Source: Nemertoderma westbladi
Taxonomy: Eukaryota > Xenacoelomorpha > Nemertodermatida > Nemertodermatidae
NCBI GenBank assembly: GCA_032718475.1
Contig: JAUCBJ010001874.1
Coordinates: 1 to 20,204, forward strand
Length of the DNA stretch: 20,204 nt
Direction: 5' to 3'
Part shown: positions 8,191 through 16,882 of the stretch, piece after piece
Layout: the number at the start of each line of letters is the position of its first letter
How positions within the stretch are numbered: the stretch's first letter is position 1
Notes under the pieces: model-generated
Database searches by the model: none
What the model was told of the DNA's origin: nothing
The model's input: only the letters and a program-made list of their open reading frames with translations
Program-made: the position numbers and the translations under genes

Positions 8191-9017
8191 TGTGTTACTA
8201 AAGTGTGCCTAAGATTACGAATGCTTAGATAGGCGCTCTTTTCCCTTTGATTGATTTCTATCTCTTAGTTTACTGTAAATAATTACTGATTAGGTCAAAG
8301 TAATACAGTATTTTAGGCTGTTACATATTTGTGACTGTAATTAATTAGTAAAATTAAGAATTAGTACGCAGCATAGCGGAGAGTAGCTAAGGTAATAATT
8401 AGAGTACCGTAAACTATTCACGCTGAGCGGTTATTTGAATTAGCAGGCAATAAGCTAGATCGCAGTATTCAGTACGCAAAACGCATTAGTAATTTGCTGG
8501 CCTAAAGCCAGCCGCAGACAAGTTTAGTCCCACTATAGGTATTAGCCCTAATAAACACTGTACCATTTTGATTATTTTAAATATTCTCGCATTCACACAT
8601 TCCGTTAGGGAACCCCAGTATTCGCGATTAGAAAAGACGTAGGCATTGGCGTACTTTAACAGTAAGATTAGGTGTAAGAATATACTCTGAGTGTAAAACC
8701 TCTCACACTCGTTTTAAGTCAGCTTAGGGAGCCGATTCGGGTTTGTTGTTTTGGTTATTCCCGCGTGGCTCATATATTCGAACAGTTAGCTCTCTATCGA
8801 GTAATTGGTAGAGAAAGGAACAAGAAATTAGCAGGAGCCGTAGAAAATTAGTAAAACATATTAGCGGACGGCAGGTTAGCGCCATCTAACGGTAAGTAGC
8901 GGTTTTGTATTTAGCAGCCCCTCACATTAGCAATAATACGCTCCTGATTGCCCTGTCTAATAAATAGAGCAGTTTTGTGTCTTTATTGGTTAGGCCGGGG
9001 TAGTTTGTTTAACATTA
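8191..9017. other. No gene recognised
   Basis: This is AT-rich unique-looking sequence. AATAAA at 8550-8555 lies about 48 bases before ACACA at 8599-8603, compatible with an LTR 3' end but unproven. No reading frame of interest is seen. Confidence 0.3.
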
Positions 9018-10356
9018 TAAGCTTAGTGGAAGCAAAGTAGCTCAATGTTATTATAGGGATCAGTTTATATGAATAAATAATTGGTCTATTTTATGAAATA
9101 AAGTAACGGACTGATAGACCAACACAAACTCTCCTAATAAAAAGGTGCCTTGGATACCAGCCGTTGCCTAATATATGGATATTGGTTTCAGTAAAGGACA
9201 GTAGCAAAAAGAAAATAAGAGGATAATAGCAAAGCTGAATTGATATAAATCTGTCTAGAGGAGTTTACAGAACCCAACTGATGTAAGGAAAATTAAGATT
9301 GGAATTGAAAAAAAAAATTAAGAAAAATAATATTGGGCTGGACCACCATGATCATATTGTTAGATACAATACTTTTCAGTGGGGATGGACTGATGGATTT
9401 GATGGCTGACAACATTCTCGCATCGTATGTGGCATCCTGGATGAGGCAAGTCTCGGGCAAGTTGGAGGCCAGACATGCAGCATGACTGGCTACATTTAGG
9501 GGACTACCGGTTGTCAGCGCCTCAACAACCCCAGTAGTTCCAGAATGGGAGGACCGAATGACACTTCCGCATCAAGGGTTCTGAATCCCGATTCCTACAT
9601 GGCGGACGGGACGAAGAGCCAACTTTTTGCCGATTTTTCCAGGAGAAGTCCCGAATAGTCCTGGATACTTCTCAGCGGATTGTCGCAATATCCTCTTCCT
9701 CAGTCTCCGCCACCCGGAGAAGGAAGTCCAACTCCACCTAGACGCAGCATGTCATACTGGTGTGTACAGTCTGAGGGAACTCCAACTTTACAAACTATTG
9801 TCTTACAAACACGCGGGGCCTTCGCGCAGCACGTAACTCAGTTAAGCTTAGAAGCTGTAATCCTATTACTTGTTTGTATTTACAATACACCGCCATTGAA
9901 CTTCAGAATCTTTATTTTATTTGACAGACCACATTTAATTTCATCAATGATTGACTGACATATTTAGGTTTTTATCAATTACTGTTTATTGATTCAAGAT
10001 TTTACACCCTCCATCTAGCACATTATAAATAATAGTTAATTACTACAGTATGTTAATTTAAAAACAATTATTTAAAATAATTAATTATGGTAGGAGGAAA
10101 CAGGAAACATATATGAACTTGGAGAGTAGCGAATAGCAATGGTTGTTACTGCCCGGGGGGGGGAGGGTGGTCACTTCTGCAACATGTTTACGTCATTACA
10201 TTTGTATTGTGTGATATAATATACAAAGCGGCTCAGACGGGCAACTGAGGAGCCAACCATCACGCAGTTCTACAAACACTCTGTCCACACTGGTACTGGG
10301 TTTAAGATTATATATATTACTTGAGTTTATATATATTACTCAGCGGTTTCAATTAT
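9018..10356. repeat. 1.34-kb dispersed repeat, copy A
   Basis: The sequence starting TAAGCTTAGTGGAAGCAAAG is repeated in the same orientation at 14547. Close similarity continues to ACTCAG-CGGTTTCAAT near 10356. It contains a 9-bp inverted repeat (TTGGTCTAT 9081-9089 / ATAGACCAA 9114-9122), a decayed antisense RT-tail fragment, and a G-tract near 10155. Compared with copy B it has a local duplication of TTATATATATTACT near 10310-10340. No clear terminal inverted repeats are seen. Confidence 0.9.
9365..9672 (-). pseudogene. Decayed retroelement RT-tail fragment in repeat copy A
   Basis: The minus-strand DNA matches the open fragment in copy B, but here the frame carries stops and shifts. Recognition rests on copy B. 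Confidence 0.4.
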
Positions 10357-10443
10357 AGTATTATACTATAATTATATTAGATATAGAATTATACAGTTAT
10401 AGTAGATATATAGTATATATATAGCATAGGGGCTGTTCACATA
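10357..10443. repeat. AT-rich palindromic patch next to repeat A
   Basis: ATTATAGTAT-T-ATACTATAAT (near 10353-10373) is a perfect inverted repeat, followed by further TATAGTATATA phrases. It may be replication-slippage or cruciform-type debris at the repeat A boundary. Confidence 0.5.
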
Positions 10444-10542
10444 TTACGTAACGCTCAGAAGGGGGGGAGGGGTCTGCCTGAAACGTTACTATTTTGTTAC
10501 AGAGGGGGTGGGGGGGTTCGGGAATAATCGTTACGTAACGCT
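10444..10542. mobile_element. Short element or remnant bounded by TTACGTAACGCT direct repeats
   Basis: TTACGTAACGCT occurs at 10444-10455 and 10531-10542. The core TTACGTAA is palindromic, so each copy can also act as an inverted repeat. Between them lie two G-tracts around AAACGTTACTATTTTGTTAC. The layout (GGGGCTGTTCACATATTACG followed by G-tracts and a second ACGTAACGC) resembles a dispersed non-autonomous sequence found in many invertebrate genomes, as I recall it. Family assignment is not possible here. Confidence 0.4.
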
Positions 10543-10806
10543 GAAATCTGGGTAAGAAAGTAAATTATTTCAATTTGCCAAAAGTAACAATATAAAACAT
10601 TTATATTTAAATATGAAAGTCTTTAATATAACTTTCATAAAATTATTATTGATTACAATACTCCCATTGGATGCAATAAATCTATAGGCCAGGTAACTTA
10701 GTGCCTGAGTACTAACAGTGGCCCTAAATGCTAGGTAGTATCTGAGGGAATAAGACCCCATGTCCTATTTTATTGTTTTCATATTAATAACTTGGTGATT
10801 GACAAC
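10543..10806. other. No gene recognised
   Basis: This is AT-rich sequence. The open frame on the minus strand (10570-10761) shows no protein signature. Confidence 0.3.
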
Positions 10807-10810
10807 TTAA

Positions 10811-10976
10811 CCCTTTACTGCATGAATTATTGATGCTCCATAGAAAAAAATTATTTTCGTGTTTTTCACAGTCATTTAGGTGTAAAAAACCTAAAAATTG
10901 GGAAATTTTTTTTTTAAAAATATACTAGCACTTTTTGCACCACTGTTGCACTAGTGCAACATCATGCATAAAGGGG
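10811..10976. mobile_element. MITE-like element with ~15-bp terminal inverted repeats
   Basis: The left end CCCTTTACTGCATGA (10811-10825) matches the inverse of the right end TCATGCATAAAGGG (10962-10975) with one extra base. TTAA (10807-10810) lies directly left, as for piggyBac-type insertions, but the right flank is GATAG, so a TTAA duplication is not confirmed. Inside is the perfect palindrome GTTGCACTAGTGCAAC (10945-10960). It has no coding capacity. Confidence 0.55.
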
Positions 10977-11089
10977 ATAGAAATATACATAATATTTGGC
11001 AAATTGTAAAGATGATTGTTTTCTTGATTCTTGTGTTGTATGGTTTTATGAGGGTTATGAATTCCATGGAATATATAAAAAGGGCATGA

Positions 11090-11455
11090 GACATCTCAAA
11101 CTTCTATATTTCCGCGGTAGGTCGAAAATTTGGTGTTAGCACCACTTTTTGAAAATCCTTGCCATAGATGAATTGATTGTAACATATTGTTTCATATTGT
11201 TTAACTAACATATTGCGTTATACTGGTTTATGGCGATTCTGAAAGTAATGAAATTTTTAAAAATGACACTAGAAATCTCAAACTTGTATTTTTCGGTGGT
11301 GGGTGGAAAATTTGGTGATAGCACCAATTTTTGAAAATACTTGAAATAGATAAATTGATTGTGACATCTTGGGGTCACTAGACATCTCAAAATCGCATTT
11401 TTTGGCGGTGGGTGTAAAATTTGGTGCCCAGCACCAAATTTTGTAAATATATCCA
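11090..11455. repeat. Three diverged units, each with a GGTG...CACC hairpin
   Basis: Units begin with GACATCTCAAA or a variant at 11090, 11272 and 11381. Each then has AAAATTTGGTG and a hairpin. In units 1 and 2 the arms TGGTG/CACCA flank TTAG or ATAG. In unit 3 the hairpin is a perfect 12-bp inverted repeat (11416-11427 with 11431-11442) around CCA. The overlapping minus-strand open frames are by-products. Confidence 0.7.
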
Positions 11456-11675
11456 ATAGTAATTGTTGTGCGACATATTGTTTCCCGCGTTATACGATTC
11501 ATAAGGGTTCTATATTAGAAAAATAAATGTTAATTTTTATGAATTTAGAATGCATTCTTTTATTCTAATATTTGCATAGGCCTGCCTATTTTTGGATAAA
11601 TATTGCATTGCACGAGTTTTCTATTATTTGTGGAAATCTAAGAAATAGTTTTTACTTTTCAAGTACCACTTCTTA
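11456..11675. other. No gene recognised
   Basis: This is AT-rich sequence between the hairpin repeat and the left end of the TA-flanked transposon. Confidence 0.3.
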
Positions 11676-13060
11676 CAGTAACGCTTTCAAATAACGTCCT
11701 ATTGGATCCTAATAGGATCCTAATAGGAACCTAATAGGAAATAAATAGCCTTTAGGAAATCACTTGGAATTTGCCTAATGTAAGTCTACCTAGAGCGGCT
11801 AAATATCAAAGCTTAGAAGTGTCTGTCAATCAACCACCCGAGATAGCTGAAAGTGGTAAAGAGAGCCGCTTTGTCTAGTGGTTGAGTTGTATTTCCCTTC
11901 CTCTGACTTATCTTACAACAACGATACTCCCCATAGGCTAATGTTAAATATGCAAAGTACACACTACTGGCTGTAACTCAACATCTGGACAAATTAACTA
12001 CCATACGGTAAAGGTAACGCGCTGCTTGTGTAAAATAGGCCCGCCAACACGTAGTTGGGCTGCTAAAGCGTAATCTGATTGTATTTGGATGTCAAACTTT
12101 TAATAATTTTATTTAAATTATTGTGCGAACTTTTTAGATCTGGCGATTTTACCATTTCCATGATATAATAAATATAATTTATAATTAATATTAATATCAA
12201 TATGCCAAGAGGATAAGTTTGTTACAAACCGCCACTAAACTCATAAGGGTCTGTTAATTCCTGTAGGATGTTATGTCATTTATTTTTCGTAGTGGTAGCG
12301 ATACGGATTGTGACATGTTGCGGAATCTGCTTGGAGAGTGTAATGTGCTTTGTGGGTGTAGCAAATATAGCATTAAATATTACATACATTTATTTAGTCG
12401 CCCAGTTTTAGCCCCTGCCTAATTATTAATTAAACTAATAAATGAAAATAAACTAATATTTATTCTATTAATAATTACACAAACTTTGTGTATTTTGTTT
12501 ATTACTCTTTATTACTCAAAATATGTTCAATAGTAATAAATACAGTGTGTGATCCTACATTTATTTGTAAGTTCAGTACGATTTTAAATTATTCCAGAGC
12601 CCACCAGCAGCCCACGGACGTTAACTATGTGCGGATGTGTGTGGATTTCATCTATTAGAGTTTATATTTTAAATATTATTTAGGTCAGAGGCTGGCAATA
12701 CAAGGTACAGTAGGAGTGTAATCTTCCATCGATAACTATACCTCAATGAACTGAACACTACGCAAACTTTATGCTGAGTCTAGTCCATTCTATATATCTT
12801 AATGATTGACAGGATATAGAAGAAGTAGACCAGCACAAGCATAGTCTGAGTCAGTCAACCTTCCAGACATCAAAGTAAGCGCCGATTTCCAAGTAAATTC
12901 CTAATGAAATCCAAGTCAAATCCTAAGTGCCTCCAAGCCTGGAATTTGGGCTAAATTTCATTTCCAATTAAATCCTAACTCCTATAGTAGTGAATCAGTG
13001 ACTTGGATCCTAATAGGATCCTATTAGGAACCAATACGACGTTATTTGAAAGCGGTACTG
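11676..13060. mobile_element. Non-autonomous DNA transposon with ~56-bp TIRs and TA target duplication
   Basis: The left end reads CAGTAACGCTTTCAAATAAC and the inverted right end CAGTACCGCTTTCAAATAAC. By eye the match continues for about 56 bases with five mismatches (11676-11731 versus 13060-13005), through GGATCCTAATAGG palindromic repeats. TA lies immediately outside both ends (11674-11675 and 13061-13062). A TA duplication and CAGT-type termini suggest the Tc1/mariner superfamily (family knowledge). The 1.27-kb interior has no transposase-like frame, so the element would depend on a partner. It contains AT-rich inverted repeats (for example AATTATTAAT at 12421 and ATTAATAATT at 12467) and subterminal ACTTGGAAT/CCTAAT words. 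Confidence 0.75.
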
Positions 13061-13113
13061 TATCTTTCACTATTTTCAGTGTCACGTCTTTACTTTTCAG
13101 TAAGTAAGTAAGT

Positions 13114-13119
13114 TTTAAT
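13114..13119 (-). terminator. Possible poly(A) signal ATTAAA for the secreted-peptide gene
   Basis: ATTAAA on the minus strand lies about 110 bases past the stop of the last array exon (13229-13227) and before the transposon edge at 13060. It is the only polyadenylation-type hexamer I found there; use is inferred. Confidence 0.35.
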
Positions 13120-13240
13120 TATCTTAATAATATGTGAATGAATGTCTGTCAATATATCTTGTAACAAGAAAGCACAAAACCATGATAAGATTTTTGCTGT
13201 GGGGGTTTTCCCGGTCGCTGATTTCATTACTGAGAATCGT

Positions 13241-14218
13241 GGGGACAAGATATAGTAACAATCTCCTTCACACATTCTTCTTTATATAGAGAGGGCTGGG
13301 TTGTATGCTGAGACAAATAAGTACTTCATTAATTAATCGAGGGGACAAGATATAGTAACAATCTCCTTCACACATTCTTCTTTATATAGAGAGGGTTGGG
13401 TCGTATGCTGAGACAAATACGTACTTCATTAATTAATCGAGGGGACAAGATATAGTAACAATCTCCTTCACACATTCTTCTTTATATAGAGAGGGTTGGG
13501 TCGTATGCTGAGACAAATACGTACTTCATTAATTAATCGAGGGGACAAGATATAGTAACAATCTCCTTCACACATTCTTCTTTATATAGAGAGGGTTGGG
13601 TCGTATGCTGAGACAAATACGTACTTCATTAATTAATCGAGGGGACAAGATATAGTAACAATCTCCTTCACACATTCTTCTTTATATAGAGAGGGTTGGG
13701 TTGTATGCTGAGACAAATAAGTACTTCATTAATTAATCGAGGGGACAAGATATAGTAACAATCTCCTTCACACATTCTTCTTTATATATAGAGGGCTGGG
13801 TTGTATGCTGAGACAAATACGTACTTCATTAATTAATCGAGGGGACAAGATATAGTAACAATCTCCTTCACACATTCTTCTTTATATATAGAGGGTTGGG
13901 TTGTATGCTGAGACAAATACGTACTTCATTAATTAATCGAGGGGACAAGATATAGTAACAATCTCCTTCACACATTCTTCTTTATATAGAGAGGGCTGGG
14001 TTGTATGCTGAGACAAAAGTACTTCATTAATTAATTGTGGGGACAAGATAATATAGTAACAATCTCCTTCACACATTCTTCTTTATATAGAGAGGGTTGG
14101 GTTGTATGCTGAGACAAAAGTACTTCATTAATTAATCGAGGGGACAAGATATAGTAACAATCTCCTTCACACATTCTTCTTTATATAGAGAGGGCTGTGT
14201 TGTAGGCTGAAACAAATA
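13241..14218 (-). repeat. Ten-unit, ~100-bp tandem array; each unit holds a 3' splice site and a terminal exon
   Basis: Plus-strand unit starts (GGGGACAAG) are 13241, 13341, 13441, 13541, 13641, 13741, 13841, 13941, 14039 and 14140. On the minus strand each unit reads TTAATTAAT (branch-point-like), a T-rich tract, TTTGT(C/T)TCAG, then an open exon ending in TAA. Exons (plus coordinates): 13227-13307, 13333-13407, 13433-13507, 13533-13607, 13633-13707, 13733-13807, 13833-13907, 13933-14007, 14031-14108 and 14132-14206. The encoded peptide is about 24 residues with two Cys (CVKEIVTISC). Nine exons begin H-T-T-Q; the one nearest exon 1 begins P-T-T-Q. C-termini vary: CPLD in eight, CPHN in the 14031 exon, CPHDSQ in the last. 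None carries a frameshift or premature stop. It could instead be an ordinary minisatellite with a chance frame. Confidence 0.85.
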
Positions 14219-14414
14219 GGGGGTAAATAGAGGGAGGCCAGGAGAGTGGTTTTACAAACATTGTTGTAAAGCTAAACATATGACAAATCTGCTTTAAGAA
14301 CAAACTTACATTGTCTCTTTCAACTAATTTGTTGGAGTCCTCGTTGTTGTCTCCATTGCACTCCACAGCTAAATAAGCTGCCAGAGCTAAGAGTAGGAGA
14401 GTTACCTTTGACAT
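14132..14414 (-). CDS. Small secreted Cys-containing peptide precursor, two exons (predicted)
   Basis: Exon 1 (14414-14310, 35 codons) starts at the second in-frame Met, MSKV. It encodes a Leu/Ala-rich signal peptide (VTLLLLALAAYLAV), then ECNGD and an acidic stretch (DNNEDSNKLVERDN). It ends at a strong donor, AAT/GTAAGT (14309-14304). The 103-base intron ends TATTTGTTTCAG at 14207. Exon 2 (14206-14132) joins in phase 0 and adds 24 codons and a stop, with the pattern C-x8-C. The precursor would be 59 residues with three Cys, one of them near the signal cleavage site. Nine further exon 2 copies lie downstream. I do not recognise the family. Secretion is inferred from the leader; venom peptide, antimicrobial or cuticle-type roles cannot be told apart. 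Confidence 0.55.
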
Positions 14415-14495
14415 TGTAGAGTTGTGATAAATAATTTTTTTACACAAACTAAAATACAATCTTCTGTGAATGACTTTAATGACACAAACATACCC

Positions 14496-14501
14496 TATAT
14501 A
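14496..14501 (-). promoter_or_regulatory. TATA box of the secreted-peptide gene
   Basis: TATATA on the minus strand, inside GAGTTATATAGGG, lies 82 bases upstream of the MSKV start. That leaves room for initiation near 14470 and a short 5' UTR. Repeat copy B begins only ~45 bases further upstream, so little upstream promoter is unique to this gene. Confidence 0.5.
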
Positions 14502-14546
14502 ACTCAAGGAGTTCAGACCTACAAATACATGTTATACTGTCTACTG

Positions 14547-15878
14547 TAAGCTTAGTGGAAGCAAAGTAGCTCAATGTTATTATAGGGATCAGTTTATATG
14601 AATAAATAATTGGTCTATTTTATGAAATAAAGTAACGGACTGATAGACCAACACAAACTCTCCTAATAAAAAGGTTCCTTGGATACCAGCCGTTGCCTAA
14701 TAATATATGGATATTGGTTTCAGTAAACTACAGTAGCAAAGAGGAAATAAGAGGATAATAGCAAAGCTGAGTTGATATAAATCTGTCTAGAGGAGTTTAC
14801 AGAACCCAAGTGATGTAAAGAAAATTAAGATTGGAATTGAAAAAAAAAATTAAGAAAAATAATATTGGGCTGGATCACCATGATCATATTGTTAGATACA
14901 ATACTTTTCAGTGGGGATGGATTGGATGTCTGACTCCATCCTCGCGTTGTATGTGGCATCCTGGATGAGGCAAGTCTCGGGCAAGTTGGAGGCCAGACAT
15001 GCAGCATGACTGGCTACATTGAGGGGACTGCCGGTTGTCAGCGCCTCAACAACCCCAGTAGTTCCAGATTGGGAGGACCGAATGATACTTCCGCAACAAG
15101 GGATCTGAATCCCGATTCCTCCATGGCGGACGGGACGGAGAGCCAACTTTTCGTCGACTGCTCCAGGAGAAGTCCCGAATAGTCCCGGATAGTTCTCAGC
15201 GGATCGGCGCAATATCCTCTTCCTCAGTCTCCGCCACCCGGAGAAGGAAGTCCCACTCCACCTAGACGCAGCATGTCATACTGGTGTGTACAGTCTGAGG
15301 GAACTCCAACTTTACAAACTATTGTCTTACAAACACGCGGGGCCTTCGCGCAGCGCGTGACTCAGTTAACCTTAGAAGCTGTAATCCTATTACTTGTTTG
15401 TATTTACAATACACCGCCATTGAACTTCATAATCTTTATTTTATTTGACAGACCACATTTAATTTCATCAATGATTGACTGACATATTTAGGTTTTTATC
15501 AATTATTGTTTATTGATTCAAGATTTTACACCCTCCATCTAGCACATTATAAATAATAGTTAATTACTACAGTATGTTAATTTAAAAACAATTATTTAAA
15601 ATAATTAATTATGGTAGGAGGAAGCAGGAAACATATATGAACTCGGACAGTAGCGAATATCAATGGTTGCTACTGCCCGGGGGGGGGGGGGGGGGGGTGG
15701 GGTGGGGTGGTCACTTCTGCAACATGTTTTCGTCATTACATTTGTATTGTGTGATATAGTATACAACGCGGCTCAGACGGGCAACTGAGGAACCAACCAT
15801 CACGCAGTTCTACAAACACTCTGTCCACACTGGTACTGGGTTTAAGATTATATATATTACTCAGTAGTTTCAATCATA
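14547..15878. repeat. 1.33-kb dispersed repeat, copy B
   Basis: Direct-orientation partner of copy A. It starts TAAGCTTAGTGGAAGCAAAG and ends at ACTCAG-TAGTTTCAAT. The same 9-bp inverted repeat is at 14610-14618 and 14643-14651. The G-tract near 15677 is longer than in copy A. The two copies lie about 5.5 kb apart and enclose the TA-flanked transposon and the secreted-peptide gene. Confidence 0.9.
14892..15212 (-). pseudogene. Retroelement RT-downstream fragment, antisense within repeat B
   Basis: The minus-strand frame holds LALRPVRHGGIGIQIP followed by a Ser/Thr-rich helix-like stretch ending VVEALTTGSPL. The pattern L-P-x-R-x-G-G-[LIM]-G-[LI]-x-x-P, then S-x-x-x-T-x-x-[LV], lies downstream of the RT core in several animal retroelements (family knowledge from memory). 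Only ~106 codons remain, with no RT active site. It is therefore a fragment captured in the repeat, open in copy B and broken in copy A. Confidence 0.45.
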
Positions 15879-16375
15879 TATGGAACGTTAACTACAGTAT
15901 ATCTGTAATTGTACTACTGCAACATAACCCGTTCCCACGCTTGAGTGCGATATGAATGTATAATCAATTACTTTGGGAGTGTAAGTTTCGGCACTAGAAA
16001 CTGCTTCAAGGGAATAATGCACTATGTACGTGTAAACTGTTCCGTTATGTTGTGTTGTCTGTGGACAAGTGTACGTGTGACTTATTTATATTGCAAGTAG
16101 GACGCTACATTGGATCTAGTGCGTGGTAAAGCGCACAATTTACTTGTACTGGACACATTGCGATATTGAACGTATTATAGTTGCAAGTTGGGGAATAATA
16201 TTGCAGTATTGCGGACACATACACTCGCACTAATTGAACCGAATCAATTGCAGACAGGTTATAGTTAGCACTCACCGGGTGGAAGGCAAAGTAGTGTGAT
16301 CCTGAGTCTCGTATATTCATAAACAATACAATTTAATAATAATAACTATAATATGATGATAAGATTTAATGCAAA
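15879..16375. other. No gene recognised
   Basis: This is AT-rich sequence. A minus-strand frame from ATG 16326 is followed after 17 codons by CCG/GTGAGT (donor-like, near 16275). No partner exon is evident. Confidence 0.3.
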
Positions 16376-16393
16376 AGGGAGATAGGCTAGTTA
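16376..16393. repeat. 18-bp direct repeat, left copy
   Basis: AGGGAGATAGGCTAGTTA is identical to 16883-16900, 507 bases away. The pair brackets the Cys/His-rich exon. Confidence 0.75.
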
Positions 16394-16559
16394 ACACTAA
16401 AGAAGGTGTTTGAGTGATATATTTATTATAAAAAAGCTATAATTATAATAATAATAATATAATAATATACACTCCCCAACGGGGTAAATGAAATTCGGTA
16501 AAATCATAATATTATTTTATCAATAAAATAGATATAAAATAAAATAAATATTAGTTTCT

Positions 16560-16766
16560 TTAGTTAATGGTCGAGGCGAGAACTACGAGGTTGGGACAAG
16601 CGGCGCAGTTAAGGGCGTGGTAGCGGTCCCCACATTGGTTGAGGCAGTGGCGGCACAGACAGTCTGCAGGGATGGTGTGGAAGCGAGTGTTGGTGGCGCA
16701 GAACAGATGGTGGAATCCGTGCGACGTGGCCCGGGTGATGTGGTGGCGATTCCGTTGGCCCGGTTG
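16560..16766 (-). CDS. Cys/His-rich terminal exon candidate (68 codons plus stop)
   Basis: This is a GC-rich block in very AT-rich DNA. On the minus strand the frame follows an acceptor-like ATTATAG (AG at 16768-16767) and runs 68 codons to TAA (16562-16560). It has no Met, and an in-frame TAG overlaps the acceptor, so translation would need splicing from an upstream exon. Most codons end in C, which favours this frame over the other two open minus-strand frames. Cys and His residues are dense: C23, H30, C36, C38, C41, C45, H50, C54, C57. The stretch CLCRHCLNQCGDRYHALNC has the C-x2-C ... D-x-Y-H-x-L-x-C look of zinc-binding tails of LINE-type proteins. A retroelement remnant is as likely as a host exon. 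No upstream exon was identified. Confidence 0.45.
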   Translation of the reverse strand, partial: QPGQRNRHHITRATSHGFHHLFCATNTRFHTIPADCLCRHCLNQCGDRYHALNCAACPNLVVLASTIN

Positions 16767-16882
16767 CTATAATGATAATATAGATATATACATTTTCATA
16801 GTGTTTTGACTACCAACTAGCTGAAAAAATTATGCAATATGATGAAACTATAATTAATATTCTAGAACCCTCCAATATTAAC

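Noticed and set aside
4300-8603. A single very long 3' LTR for the BEL element
   Set aside because: Would be over 4 kb and include ORFs; no second copy in the window to support any LTR boundary.
9627-9958. Plus-strand open frames in repeat A, shared in part with repeat B (15273-15482)
   Set aside because: Similarity follows the DNA repeat; the peptide is low-quality and antisense to the RT-tail fragment at its start.
11840-11905. tRNA-like A-box and B-box words (GATAGCTGAAAGTGG, GTGGTTGAGTTG) suggesting a SINE
   Set aside because: Spacing and B-box do not fit well, no cloverleaf forms, and there is no poly(A) or second copy.
13241-14218. Reading the array as a bank of promoters, since each unit has TATATAAAG on the minus strand
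   Set aside because: The same bases encode L-Y-K in the open exon, and the acceptor/exon/stop reading explains more of each unit.
13241-14218. CRISPR-like array
   Set aside because: Units are contiguous ~100-bp tandem repeats without unique spacers, in a eukaryotic context.
16270-16326. ATG with a CCG/GTGAGT donor on the minus strand as a first exon
   Set aside because: Only 17 codons, no signal peptide, no partner exon found to the left.
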